This document shows positions 24,655 through 33,314 of a stretch of 64,000 bases of DNA, piece by piece (position 1 is the first letter of the stretch; each line of letters begins with the position of its first letter). Made by a program: the position numbers and the translations under genes. Below the pieces are notes generated by a model. It was not told where the DNA came from. It ran no database searches and was given only the letters and a program-made list of their open reading frames with translations. Source of the DNA: Symsagittifera roscoffensis (Eukaryota > Xenacoelomorpha > Acoela > Convolutidae); the NCBI RefSeq assembly GCF_963678635.1, contig NC_087070.1, positions 27,592,057-27,656,056 on the forward strand, read 5' to 3'.

Positions 24655-25620
24655 TCATTGGGAGCCAGATGTTTGACGTTAGTTCTATCGGGCTGTGGTA
24701 ACAAGTTCTTGTGGGATGTAAAAGTAGAAGACACCATAGCCGCGAGTAAGATTAGTGCGGGGTCGGTTTATAACCCTGTTACGGCTGCCGCTGATAGGGA
24801 AGAGTGGAAAAAAAAATGAAAGTATAAAGGCTTAGATTCAGTGCGTGGCCGGCCCCGCTGAAGCTGATGAGCGACAAAATTATCAGCATTAAGACTTGGA
24901 AAATTATTCAACCGCTGGTTTTTGAGATTCAGCTCGCGGCCGCTCCCTATGAAGCGCAAGAGCGAAAATATGATAAGTATAAAGACTTAGATAAGTATTC
25001 AATCGCTAGTTTTTATGAGATTAAGGGAGATTCTCTAGGCATTCAAACCTTATATGCTCTTATGAGCAGAGTTTATCTTCTCACAATTCTCTCTCTTTAG
25101 AACCACGGCTCTTCAACAAGACCAATTAGAAGTGACCAGACGGCCTGACGCTAGTTCCATGGGCTGTTCCTAACCAGGTCTCGGGGATGTAACAGTAGTA
25201 GACTCACTAGCCCCCAGGAGGATTAGTACCGGGTTAGCTTGTAACCCTGGTACGGCTGCCGCTCAAGCGGAAGAGTGAAAAAAAAGATAACCAAAAAAGA
25301 CTTAGATAAAAGTTCAGCCGCTAGATTTTGAGATTCCGACAGACTATATGCCCTTATAATGCAGAATGGTTGTTCTTCTGACATTTATTCTGATTAAAAC
25401 CACGGTATTTCTATAGGACCGATCAGAAGCGACCAGACGGTTTGACGCTAATTCCATTGGACTGTTGGTAAGCAACTCTTGTGGGATGTAACGGTAGTAG
25501 ACTTCCTAGTCCCAATTAGGATTAATGGGGAGTCGGTGTGTAACCCTGTTACAGTTGCGGCTGAACCGCTAGAGCGAAGACCAAAAAAATTATAATTATA
25601 AAGGTTTAGATAGGTTTAGT
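24655..25620 (+). repeat. Three degenerate tandem copies of the LINE C-terminal (RLE) segment
   Basis: The block read as [29 protein letters not shown](N)PGTAAA in the source element appears at about 24,660-24,860, 25,090-25,290 and 25,410-25,600, in part frameshifted. The DNA landmark gtaaccctggtacggctgcc and variants recurs near 24,771, 25,241 and 25,540. Between the first two lies a readable stretch (24,867-25,100) with YDKYKDLDKYSIASF and GRFSRH-like sequence. RPDG...PW resembles the PD-(D/E)xK core of the restriction-like endonuclease of R2/CRE LINEs; the match is by pattern memory. Near 25,448 the sequence ccattggactgttggtaagc is an empty-site equivalent of the copia insertion site at 50,130. 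Confidence 0.7.
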
Positions 25621-25889
25621 TTACATAGTTTACAGATGATATATTATTGAAATCTCGGCAATATCTGTAGAAAATATTTTGAGAAAGAGCTGAGAAAATG
25701 TTCAGATTAAAGGTAAGTCATTTTTTAAATTGAAAATCTATCGATCAGTTGTCATGGATTCTTTTACTATTGAGCTAGTTTCTAAATCTCCTTTTAATTG
25801 TTATCCGAATAGAAGTCCTAGTTTTTTTTACAAATTTTTTACCGGAAGAAATACATCCTGAAGGGGAATAACAGGTTGCTATTTCAGAA

Positions 25890-26590
25890 ATATCGTACCC
25901 TTTTTTGTACAAAAACGTTACTGAGGGAAATTTTACTTTCATAGATGGGCTAGAAAGTTCAGAGAAAGAAAGAACGATCCAACCAATGCATATTGGACCT
26001 GGATTGTATACAAGTATTGTTGATATAGTTGTTATCATGAATGGCGAAGTTCAAAAACAAAAAGGTGCACAAAAATTTGAATATAACGGAATTTATGTAT
26101 CAGTAGATAAAATTACAAAAAAAATGCCATTAATTTACCTGAGGATCAATCAGTGTTTATAGTTCAAAGTGCCGATTTAAATCACATTTTTGGTCGTAAT
26201 TTAAAACAAAATCAGACATTGGGCATGATGAAAGGAAAAGGTCCATATTATCCTCAGTATTCTTACGGAAATATAAGAATACTTTCCCTAATGTTTTATA
26301 ATGATTTTATAGAATATAATAAAGTAAGTGATACAAAAACTCCTTTACTCGTTGTATCCCTATCATTTCCAAACAAAAATTGGTGATATCATATCAACAG
26401 GACATTACATGAATTATCAATCCTTTACAAATCTACAATTTAAGAAATTTTCGAAAAAACTCTTTCCACAGCATAAAAAAAGAACTAAGGGATACTACAG
26501 ATGCAAAAATTCCTTTTGTGTCCGTAGGAGTTACACGAGATTTCGGATAATGATTTTTGATTTATACTTCATATGAAGTGGTTGCTCAAA
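25890..26590 (+). pseudogene. Polinton/adintovirus penton-like minor capsid protein, decayed
   Basis: Three overlapping frames carry one protein in pieces. 25,905-26,162 holds LESSEKERTIQPMHIGPGLY. 26,153-26,386 holds KGKGPYYPQYSYGNIRIL and FIEYNKVSDTKTPLL. 26,328-26,576 holds GDIISTGHYMNYQSFTNLQF and then SVGVTR-like sequence out of frame. I recognise the STGxYMNYQxFxNLQF and SVGxTR segments as typical of the smaller capsid gene next to the major capsid gene in Polintons; this is recall, not a search. At least two frameshifts and a stop near 26,550 make it inactive. It is the first readable gene of the block and is followed at once by the basic protein. Confidence 0.65.
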
Positions 26591-26938
26591 GTTCAGCTTA
26601 ATTTCCTATTTTGCGTGGACAGGCAAGACAGCGTGGAAGAGATTCTGGTGTTCTAGCTCAAACTCTTGGGAGAACTGCAAATCTCTTTATAAAAAAATAG
26701 ATAGTCCCAGCTGCAAAAGGAATCGGAACAGATTTGCTTGAAATTGCTGCTCCAGAGAATGGAGAAGTTGTCAGTGGACAGAAAAAAGTTTGCAAAAGAT
26801 GTTGGAACAAAAACAGTTCGAAAACAGTTGGGAGGTGGAAAAAAGAAATCCAAGCGTAAAACTAGAAGAGCCATTTCTCGAAAAAGTAATTCGAAAACCA
26901 TTTGCTCGCGCAAAGACGTTTTTGGCAAAATAAAATGA
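26590..26938 (+). pseudogene. Polinton small basic (virion core/pX-like) protein, decayed
   Basis: Frame pieces read GQARQRGRDSGVLAQTLGRT (about 26,618) and VPAAKGIGTDLLEIAAPENG (about 26,702), then in another frame (26,738-26,938) KKFAKDVGTKTVRKQLGGG, a run of KKKSKRKTRRA, and KDVFGKIK ending with TGA. A glycine/alanine-rich hydrophobic-amphipathic N-terminus followed by a strongly basic tail, sitting directly before the major capsid gene, fits the pX-like core protein of Polintons and adintoviruses. One stop and at least one frameshift are visible. The function is assigned by composition and position, so confidence is moderate. Confidence 0.5.
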
Positions 26939-28279
26939 GTATAAATCAAGGTAGTCAAATTCGGTAGGGAGCATTTACAAATTCTTCTTTTGAGATTTTT
27001 GATAAAGTCCCAGTTTTGGAATTAATTATTTCATCTTACACACAAAAATTATTTCCCAGTACTTCTCTAGATAAAAGCAAAATTGAGTGTGAGTTTGAGA
27101 CGGACCTTAATCTTTACTTGGATATGCGCGATGAGTTTAAAGTTTCATTTATTCGAAGGAAGATTGTTTGATGCTTTCAAAAGAGAAAAAGGAGAACAAA
27201 AAAGGAAAACCAGAGGATGATTCAGATGAGGAACCACCAACCTACTTAACTTATGCAAACAATCTACAACATTCTCTATTCTCCAATTGTGAAGTTTTTT
27301 TTACAATACAATGGTTTACATCGCCAATGGATTATGTCCTCATACAGCATAAATATCAAACGAAAACAACTCATCGGCATTGAGTAATAAAGTAATACTT
27401 GCTTGTGACGGATATAGTTTTGAAGAAATTACGGAAGTATTTCATACAAATCTGTTCACTGATAGAGCAAAATTTTCAGGATCAGGGATGACTTTTTCAA
27501 TTATAGGCAGACTTGCCATTGATTTGTTTACTTGTGAAAAATTTTTACTACCAAAAACCAAAATTCGAATTAAACTAATTCGAGCTTGACCTAACTTTTA
27601 CATGCTGTCTGATAATCCAATTGTTAGTCTGAAAATTGTTGATTGTTCGTTGTTTACTAGACGAATTTTAGTAGCTGAACCTAATCATCATTACTTGCAC
27701 TGGAATCTGGAGAGGGAACCTGATCATTACAATTACATGGAAACTATAGCAACAACCTTTATCACTCCATCTCGTCAAAACCAGTTTAATAAAAAAAAGC
27801 TTTCAATAATGCCTTAATCAGAAGAATAGCTGTTGCAATGAAGACAAATTCAGCTGTTGCGGGTTTTTTTCATGAAAATCCTTTCAATTATCAACAATTT
27901 CATATGAGAGAGCTTAGAATTGTTCGGGGGTGGAAGAGCAGTTATTTCATTAGATACAACTTCTCCTTGTTGCCCCTATGTTACAACAATCAAAGCAATG
28001 CAATTTAACGAAAATTTTCCAGCTCTTCCTATGGAAGATTTTCAAAATATCTATGTTATTGTTTTCGACTTGACTTCACTACAGGATGCAGCTGAACAAT
28101 TGGATTATCCAGAAATTAGTGGAGAAAGCTTGAGATTAGAAAAGTTTTTCCAATTTCCCTTGGAGCAAGTAACGGATGTGATTCTCTTGGGAGAAAGACT
28201 ATCAAATATTCTTTTGACAAACTCAAAACAGTTGCTAAAACTGTTTAATTTTTTTGAATTTTCAGGTTCCTTTTAACTT
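26935..28279 (+). pseudogene. Polinton hexon-like major capsid protein, decayed
   Basis: The ATG at 26,935 overlaps the stop of the preceding gene (aaaatgag). Pieces in order are FDKVPVLE and FPSTSLDKSKIECEFETD (about 26,990-27,110), NNLQHSLFSNCEVFF (27,255-27,300), LACDGYSFEE (27,395), MTFSIIGRLAIDLF (27,487), LLPKTKIRIKLIRA (27,547-27,589), NPIVSLKIVDCSLFTRRI (27,610-27,665), then 27,920-28,276 with DYPEISGESLRLEKF and VTDVILLGERLSN. This order, and the GESLRLExF and LGER motifs near the end, match what I know of Polinton double-jelly-roll major capsid proteins. The length of about 440 codons is a little short of a typical protein of the family. There are at least four frameshifts and a stop at 27,169. 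It is a genomic fossil. Confidence 0.7.
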
Positions 28280-28437
28280 TTTTGGGACTTTCCATCGTTA
28301 TTGTCTCTGAACTATCTATTTTGTTTTTCTTACGAGCTAGAACCTTAGAAAAATTAGAAAAATGCATGCTGTTTAGTTAAAAAGCCGAGACGTTTCTTCA
28401 ACCTAGACTGTAAATGAATGTTCAATAACCTTAGCCC

Positions 28438-28448
28438 ACTATATAAAG
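28438..28448 (+). promoter_or_regulatory. TATA box upstream of the protease remnant
   Basis: The sequence actatataaag lies about 145 bp before the protease ATG at 28,583, and a TATA-plus-30 start would fall near 28,475. It is followed by a good splice donor, so it fits a leader exon. Confidence 0.45.
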
Positions 28449-28488
28449 CTTGTGTATGTGACTTTGTTGATTCAATTCCTACATGCGT

Positions 28489-28556
28489 GTAAGTCATTAA
28501 TCTTTCTTTTTTTATTCTAAATTTCATCATCAAACTATCAGTTTCTTTGTTTTCAG
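28489..28556 (+). other. Probable 68-bp leader intron of the protease gene
   Basis: The donor is GTAAGT at 28,489-28,494 and the acceptor is TTTTCAG ending at 28,556, with a pyrimidine-rich tract in between (tctttcttttttt). Exon 2 then contains the ATG at 28,583. Splice sites are called from consensus only. Confidence 0.45.
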
Positions 28557-28582
28557 ATGTAAATTAGCTTACAATTGCAAAG

Positions 28583-28984
28583 ATGGATAATTCTTCACTT
28601 CTGCAAATTATTGAAAAAATCCTGAGCTCAAGTTCAAGTACATGGGATCTTACCCTTCTGATACAAAACCTCAACCAACAAAAAACTCTTTTGCAACTAA
28701 TAACTCAGCCCCAAGCCAAGATAGAGGAGAACACTGGATTGTGATTGCTCGACTGGATAAAAGTTACCATTTTGCTGATTCTTTGGGTAGAAACAGATCA
28801 ACTTACCCCTTTTTGATAAAAAAAAGTATCGACGAATGATTCCGCGAAAGGTACATAAAACTGATAGTTTGTGTGGATTTTATGCAATTTACTCAGCATT
28901 TTTTCTTTTTAAATTCTTCCAGAAGAACTTGAATAATGTATATAATGTGCATGTTTTGAATTTTATCAGTAATTTTATGTAAAG
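28583..28984 (+). pseudogene. Adenain-type cysteine protease of the Polinton, decayed
   Basis: The start is ATG at 28,583 (MDNSSLLQIIEKILSSSS). A frameshift before about 28,640 leads into 28,642-28,839, which holds GEHWIVIARLD with the catalytic-type His and ADSLGRN with the Asp/Asn position. A second frameshift at the A-run near 28,825 leads into TDSLCGFYAIYSAFF with the nucleophile Cys (about 28,894), and the frame ends ISNFM-stop at about 28,982. The GxHW ... DSLG ... CGxY order is the known layout of the adenovirus-type protease that matures capsid proteins in Polintons. The catalytic residues are still present, but two frameshifts make this an inactive remnant. It follows the major capsid gene by about 300 bp, with its own TATA box and a likely leader intron. 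Confidence 0.75.
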
Positions 28985-30030
28985 GTACATCTTTTATTTG
29001 TAAGTGTAATTTTTTGCAGTAAACTTACTATACGATGTAGTGAACTGTTTTTTTATTTATGTAACTTAACACTTTATCCTTCTTATTTTTTTTTCAAAAA
29101 GCATCTTAGCAACTAACCTTTCGTTGAAAAACACGAAGGTTTGTTGATGGAATATGGATGCTGTAGTCCCCCAATTGAAAGAATTAACGATAGAATAGAT
29201 AAGTTTACGAAAACTTTAACCAACTTCTAGTAAATTGCATAATCTTCTTAAAAACTTTCTCCGAGAAAGATAAAAAAATTTTCCTACAAAAGATCAGACG
29301 CAAAAAATTATGATACTTTATCTTTCTTAGTGTAAAACTTTCAACGGGGCAGAGCAATTGACAAATTTTCAGAATTTTTTTAAATTTTTTAAAACAGAAC
29401 AAAAACAAAGTGATAAAAGAGAACTGAAACTAATCGTAGCAAGAAAAATGACACAATAAATAAACATATTGAGGTAAAAATGAGAACTAGATAAAAACAT
29501 CTGAGTGGTCTAAACGTAAAAATTCTTGCATATTCTTACCTTAATTCCAATGAAAACTTCTTGCAGTTTTGGTTTGCTGTATTTCAATTTTTTATGAAAA
29601 CTTAAAATTTTATCATCTCAAGAAAGTAATTCACTCTTCATTAACTCTGTGGGGAAGTTCTAGTATGCATCTGTTATATAGTTGTGAGATAGTTATGTGA
29701 AAAAAGATAGAATAAGTCAAAAAATTAATAAGTATATATTGCTGTCATCCTTACTCCAGATATCCTGGGGAATAAAAGATTGAGTGGGACATAAAAGTCA
29801 TGGGGCTCGTGAAGAGCTGTCAAGATTCTCTTAATGTCCGTAGAGTGGAATAATTAACCTGTCAGAGATAATCCCTCTCTTGTCAATTTTTCCCAGATAA
29901 ACTGGGGGAAAATAGATAAGATGAAATAAGTGTTCAATAGTTTTTTTTGAAAAAAAAAAAAGAAATTACTCTGTGATATAATAGTTTATGAACCCATGCT
30001 CTAAATTGACACTCAGAATCTGAAAGTTAC
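28985..30030. other. AT-rich stretch without recognised genes, between protease and repeats
   Basis: About 1 kb lies between the protease remnant and the 125-bp repeats. Only short frames without recognisable motifs are present on either strand. Homopolymer runs of A and T are frequent (for example 29,940-29,965). A missing or decayed Polinton gene could have been here; nothing in the sequence proves it. Confidence 0.5.
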
Positions 30031-30858
30031 CATCCAAAAAAAAATTTTTCTCGATTTATCAAGATAAATAGGTTTTTTCAAGACAAAAAATTTCTTTGCA
30101 AGTAAAATCTAAAAAACTTTCGAAAATTTTTTTGAAACTTACCATCTGAAACTTACCATACCGAATTTCTAGCAAACATGGAAAATATGAAACCACCGTC
30201 GAGAACAATGATTGCGAATTTGTAGATTTTGATGCTGTCGAACAGTCTTTATCTGATGAAAACAGGTCCTGGAAACTTTGTAAATCTGTTTCTCTTCCGT
30301 CTGCAGAAATTGTATTTTTCTTACAATTCTGTTTTAATTTCATTTTCTATCTTTATCTATTTCAAAATTGTTTTTTTTGCAACCTATGCTGTGACGAGAC
30401 TGCCATTTGGCTTTCGATACTGTCCAGTACAGTTGGTTACAAAATACCAAATCCCAAGTTATAAAAATGATTAAGATCATTTCAACAGAAAATTGCCTGT
30501 TTATTCTGTAAAGATAAAGCGTTTTTTTAAAAATGAAAATGTATGTGCAAGTAAAACTTCAAAAGTTTGCAAAGAATCATCCGAAACTTACCATCTAAAA
30601 TTTACCATCCAAAAACTTTTTTTTCAGTTTTTTAGGATAAAAAATTTTTTAAGACAAAAAATATTTGCAAGTGAAACTTACAAAACTTTCCAAAATTTTT
30701 CTCCAAACTTACCATCTGAAACTTGCCATTCAAAAAATTTATTTTTCCTTTTTTCAAGATAAAAAGTTTTTTCAAGATAAAAAAGTATTTTCAAGTAAAA
30801 TCTAAAAAACTTTCAAAAAATTTTTCTGAACCTTACCATCTGAAACTTACCATACCGA
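30031..30858. repeat. Short tandem units of 120-135 bp with aaacttaccatc motif
   Basis: Units end near 30,165, 30,606, 30,728 and 30,858. Each has the layout ccatccaaaaa, T-rich stretch, caagataaaa-ttttttcaagac, gcaagtaaaatctaaaaaac, ttttctgaaacttaccatctg. The first is separated from the other three by the 330-bp sequence that is itself duplicated at 31,421-31,745. Short open frames here (for example 30,493-30,762) simply follow the repeat. Confidence 0.65.
30169..30498 (+). repeat. Direct repeat, copy 1 (partner at 31,421)
   Basis: Starting at ctagcaaacatggaaaa, about 330 bp recur with about 85-90% apparent identity (visual estimate) 1,252 bp downstream. They share gtccagtacagttggttac and aaataccaaatcccaag. 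One frame reads ENNDCEFVDFDAVEQSLSDE and continues, so the segment may derive from a coding gene of the Polinton, but I do not recognise it. Confidence 0.7.
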
Positions 30859-31420
30859 AGTTTTGTAAGACAAGATAGCCCATACATATCACAAATCGTA
30901 GAAGTTAGCTAAGAAACGCAATTATAGGCAAAATTGAGCTCAAGCTCCAAAAAATTCGGTCGCCAAAATTTTTTTTCTGAAACTTACCATCACACTGAAA
31001 CTTGACCATCTTAACACATAGGAAATCTATTCCATATTTTAATACATGGAAGTCACCACTCACCGCCTCCCCCACTTCAGCCCGAACATATACTACTATT
31101 GTCTTCATTTTCATTTGATCTTGTGTGATTACTACTTGATAAATTGTGGTGTTTAAAAAACAAATTTTCAAAAAAAAAGTTTTTGACGAAAGAAAACACA
31201 AGATGTTAATTAAACTGGTAAGAATTTACTAAAACAGTTGTTACACAAAATCAGAACCAAAAACCTAGAAAAATTGTTCGGATATATAAGAGAGACAAAA
31301 CCATAGCTAAATATATAATAAAATACAAACCAAATGGCAATCGGTCAGAGATTTAAAAAAAGGCAATTGGTATACAGTTGTAACTATCAACCTTGATACA
31401 AAAAAGCAAAAAAAAATTTT

Positions 31421-31750
31421 CTAGCAAAGATGGAAAACATTGAACCACCGTCGAGAACAATGGTTGCGACTTTGTAGATATTGGTGGTGTCGAACAGTCT
31501 TTATCTGATGAAAACAGGTCCCGGAAACTTTGTAATTCTCTTCTGTCTGCAGAAGTTGTATTTTTCTGACAAGACTGTTTTAGTTTCATTTTATTATCTT
31601 TATCTATTTCAAAAATGTCTTTTTACAACTATGCTGTGACGAGACTGCCATTTGCCTTTCGATACTGTCCAGTACAGTTGGTTACAAAATACCAAATCCC
31701 AAGTTATAATAATGAATAAGATCAATTCAACAAACATCGCCTGTTTAGTT
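31421..31750 (+). repeat. Direct repeat, copy 2 (partner at 30,169)
   Basis: The second copy starts at ctagcaaagatggaaaa, with small indels relative to copy 1. The region between the copies holds the 125-bp repeats and about 560 bp (30,860-31,420) with no recognised gene. Copy 2 ends about 165 bp before the ATPase remnant. Confidence 0.7.
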
Positions 31751-31859
31751 CCGTTTCAGTCCCTCGAGATCTGTAAAAACTATATTAATTTTTCAAATAG
31801 TTCTCAGTGGTACTTTCAATCCATCGTATAACAATTTAAGAAAACTTCAAAATCAACCC

Positions 31860-32357
31860 AAATAACCTTCCTTTGTTTCTCACAACAAAGTCGATATTGA
31901 GTTTATACAATTGTTTAGCTTTGAAATAGTTAATAACTTACGGGAATTCATAATCGTCTTTGATGATACTTGCAAAGAATTTTTTAATGAAAAAGATTTT
32001 GTTAAATTAGCCTCAGCAGGCCGACATAAAAATTTTCATGTTATTTTTGTCAAGCATAAAATATTTCAGCAAAGTAAACAATCACGTACATTAATTTTGA
32101 ATACACCTCACTTGAGTTTGTTCAAATCAGCTCGAAACATTCAACAACTTGTTTTTACAGGCAGACAATTGAAGAATGCTAAATTCCTCCAACATGCGTA
32201 TAAATTGGCAACGAAAAAAAAACTTCGGTCATTTGTTGATAGACTTGGGTCCCAAAACTTCAGAAACTCTTGGTTGTTCGTCAACATAGTTCCACCCTCG
32301 CCAATCATTTTCTATTTACCATCCTCGAAAGCAGTCATCATATCTCTTGAAAGTTAA
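31860..32357 (+). pseudogene. Polinton packaging ATPase (FtsK/HerA-like), C-terminal part
   Basis: A 148-codon frame (31,911-32,357) contains the Walker B strand EFIIVFDDTCKEFF near its start. It continues with LASAGRHKNFHVIFVKH and IFQQSKQSRTLILNTPHLSL, then FKSARNIQQ, TGRQLKNAKFLQHAYKLAT and IFYLPSSKAVI at the end. This order is the known C-terminal half of the Polinton A32/FtsK-like DNA-packaging ATPase. The Walker A half is not readable upstream (31,750-31,910 is decayed), so the gene is truncated. The surviving part is open without stops, the best preserved frame of the block. A second, worse copy lies at 62,195-62,600. Confidence 0.75.
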
Positions 32358-32646
32358 AATTCAAGAATTATATATATTGAAGCAAATGCTCAATAGTCAG
32401 CATTGTAGATCAATTTTGACAAGAGCTGATTCAAAATGTTTTAGTTTTCTCTTAGGTTTTTTTGTAAATGTTTTTCTTCAACATGTTCCAGCTAGCAAAG
32501 ATTTCATCGAGGGTGAGGAAGTACCATTTGAAAAAACTGATGACCTTAAGTTTAGCAACCGAAAAACACGAAAAGTTTTCGCAATCAATATATTTCACTG
32601 GTTAAGACAATCGGAAAATCGAGTTAAATTTTATCTGAAAAACTAG
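32347..32646 (+). pseudogene. Unrecognised frame directly after the ATPase
   Basis: A 99-codon frame opening at TTG overlaps the ATPase end by a few bases and carries LKQMLNSQHCRSILTRADSK, a hydrophobic stretch and a basic end (LKFSNRKTRKVF). The close packing behind the ATPase suggests a small Polinton gene. I do not recognise the family. The lack of an in-frame ATG suggests it is broken. Confidence 0.35.
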
Positions 32647-32649
32647 ATC

Positions 32650-33190
32650 ATTAGACAAGTACTTCCGGGCAAATTTTACACTGGTTATTAAATTCAGTTC
32701 AGGTCATTCCTGGAAACTAAATGTTGTTATAATTCAGTATTTAGTCTTTTTCCAAAACCCTTCCCGATTTGTGGTCTTCAACAAATAAGCTCTCTCTTCA
32801 GCCCTGGGAAGGGTTGCAATCTGGGCTCTCGGCCTTCCCGATTGGTAGAGTCAGCACGGTAACGATTGTGTCAGCACAATCGTTACTTTCCGGAATGCTT
32901 TCAGTTCTGCACGCTCTTGTTTCTAATTTTTTATGCTTGGTTCAACGTTATGTGTTTTTCTCTGATTATCGATAATTGTTCTTCTGAATTTCGCGGTATT
33001 TTGCAACTTCGAGGTCGTGACCTGCCTTTATTTTCAATTGAATATGTAAAAATTATTTGGTCACTCCAAAATAATCTATCCAATTTCGTTCAGTTGTACG
33101 ATTAACACCACTGATCTTCTAAAACAGCCAATTTTCTCTGTTCAATTTTGTTGTTTGGTACAGGTATTTTCTGATCTCTAGGCGTTTTTG
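32650..33190. other. Junction region without recognised genes
   Basis: About 540 bp lie between the Polinton block and the LINE tail. It contains a locally GC-richer patch (32,755-32,895) with a short inverted pair (aacgattgtg/cacaatcgtt around 32,860-32,886) and no convincing frame. The Polinton end, if any, should be here, but I see no terminal inverted repeat partner upstream. Confidence 0.45.
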
Positions 33191-33314
33191 TCGCCTCTAT
33201 CGATCAGCTCATCAGCTCATGAAGTACTCCCTTTCGATTGATTCGTCTCAAATTTATTAATTCCGCTTTATTTTCAATTTTAAACAGGTTGTTCTTGAAA
33301 GTGTTCAATGTCTT
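33190..33314 (-). pseudogene. True C-terminus of the APE-type LINE reverse transcriptase
   Basis: Read on the minus strand from about 33,330, the sequence gives GKVIDSKTLNTFKNNLFKIE and then NLRRIDRKGVLHELMS followed by a stop near 33,195. The pattern V(I/V)DS..LN.FK..L is the usual end of CR1/jockey-like RT proteins. This is the only place in the window where VIDSK continues as TLNTFKNN; in every array unit it continues as LQGKVKE. So this marks the left outer edge of the amplification, with the element's own last codons and 3' end beyond it. Confidence 0.75.

Noticed and set aside
24768-26974. Minus-strand frames opposite the LINE tail repeats and Polinton genes (for example 26,653-26,958)
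   Set aside because: They are shadows of the plus-strand remnants; composition and motifs support the plus strand.
28642-28839. Calling the protease frame an intact short protein from the ATG at 28,642
   Set aside because: The catalytic Cys lies beyond a frameshift and the natural N-terminus lies in another frame from 28,583, so the short frame alone is not a complete protease.
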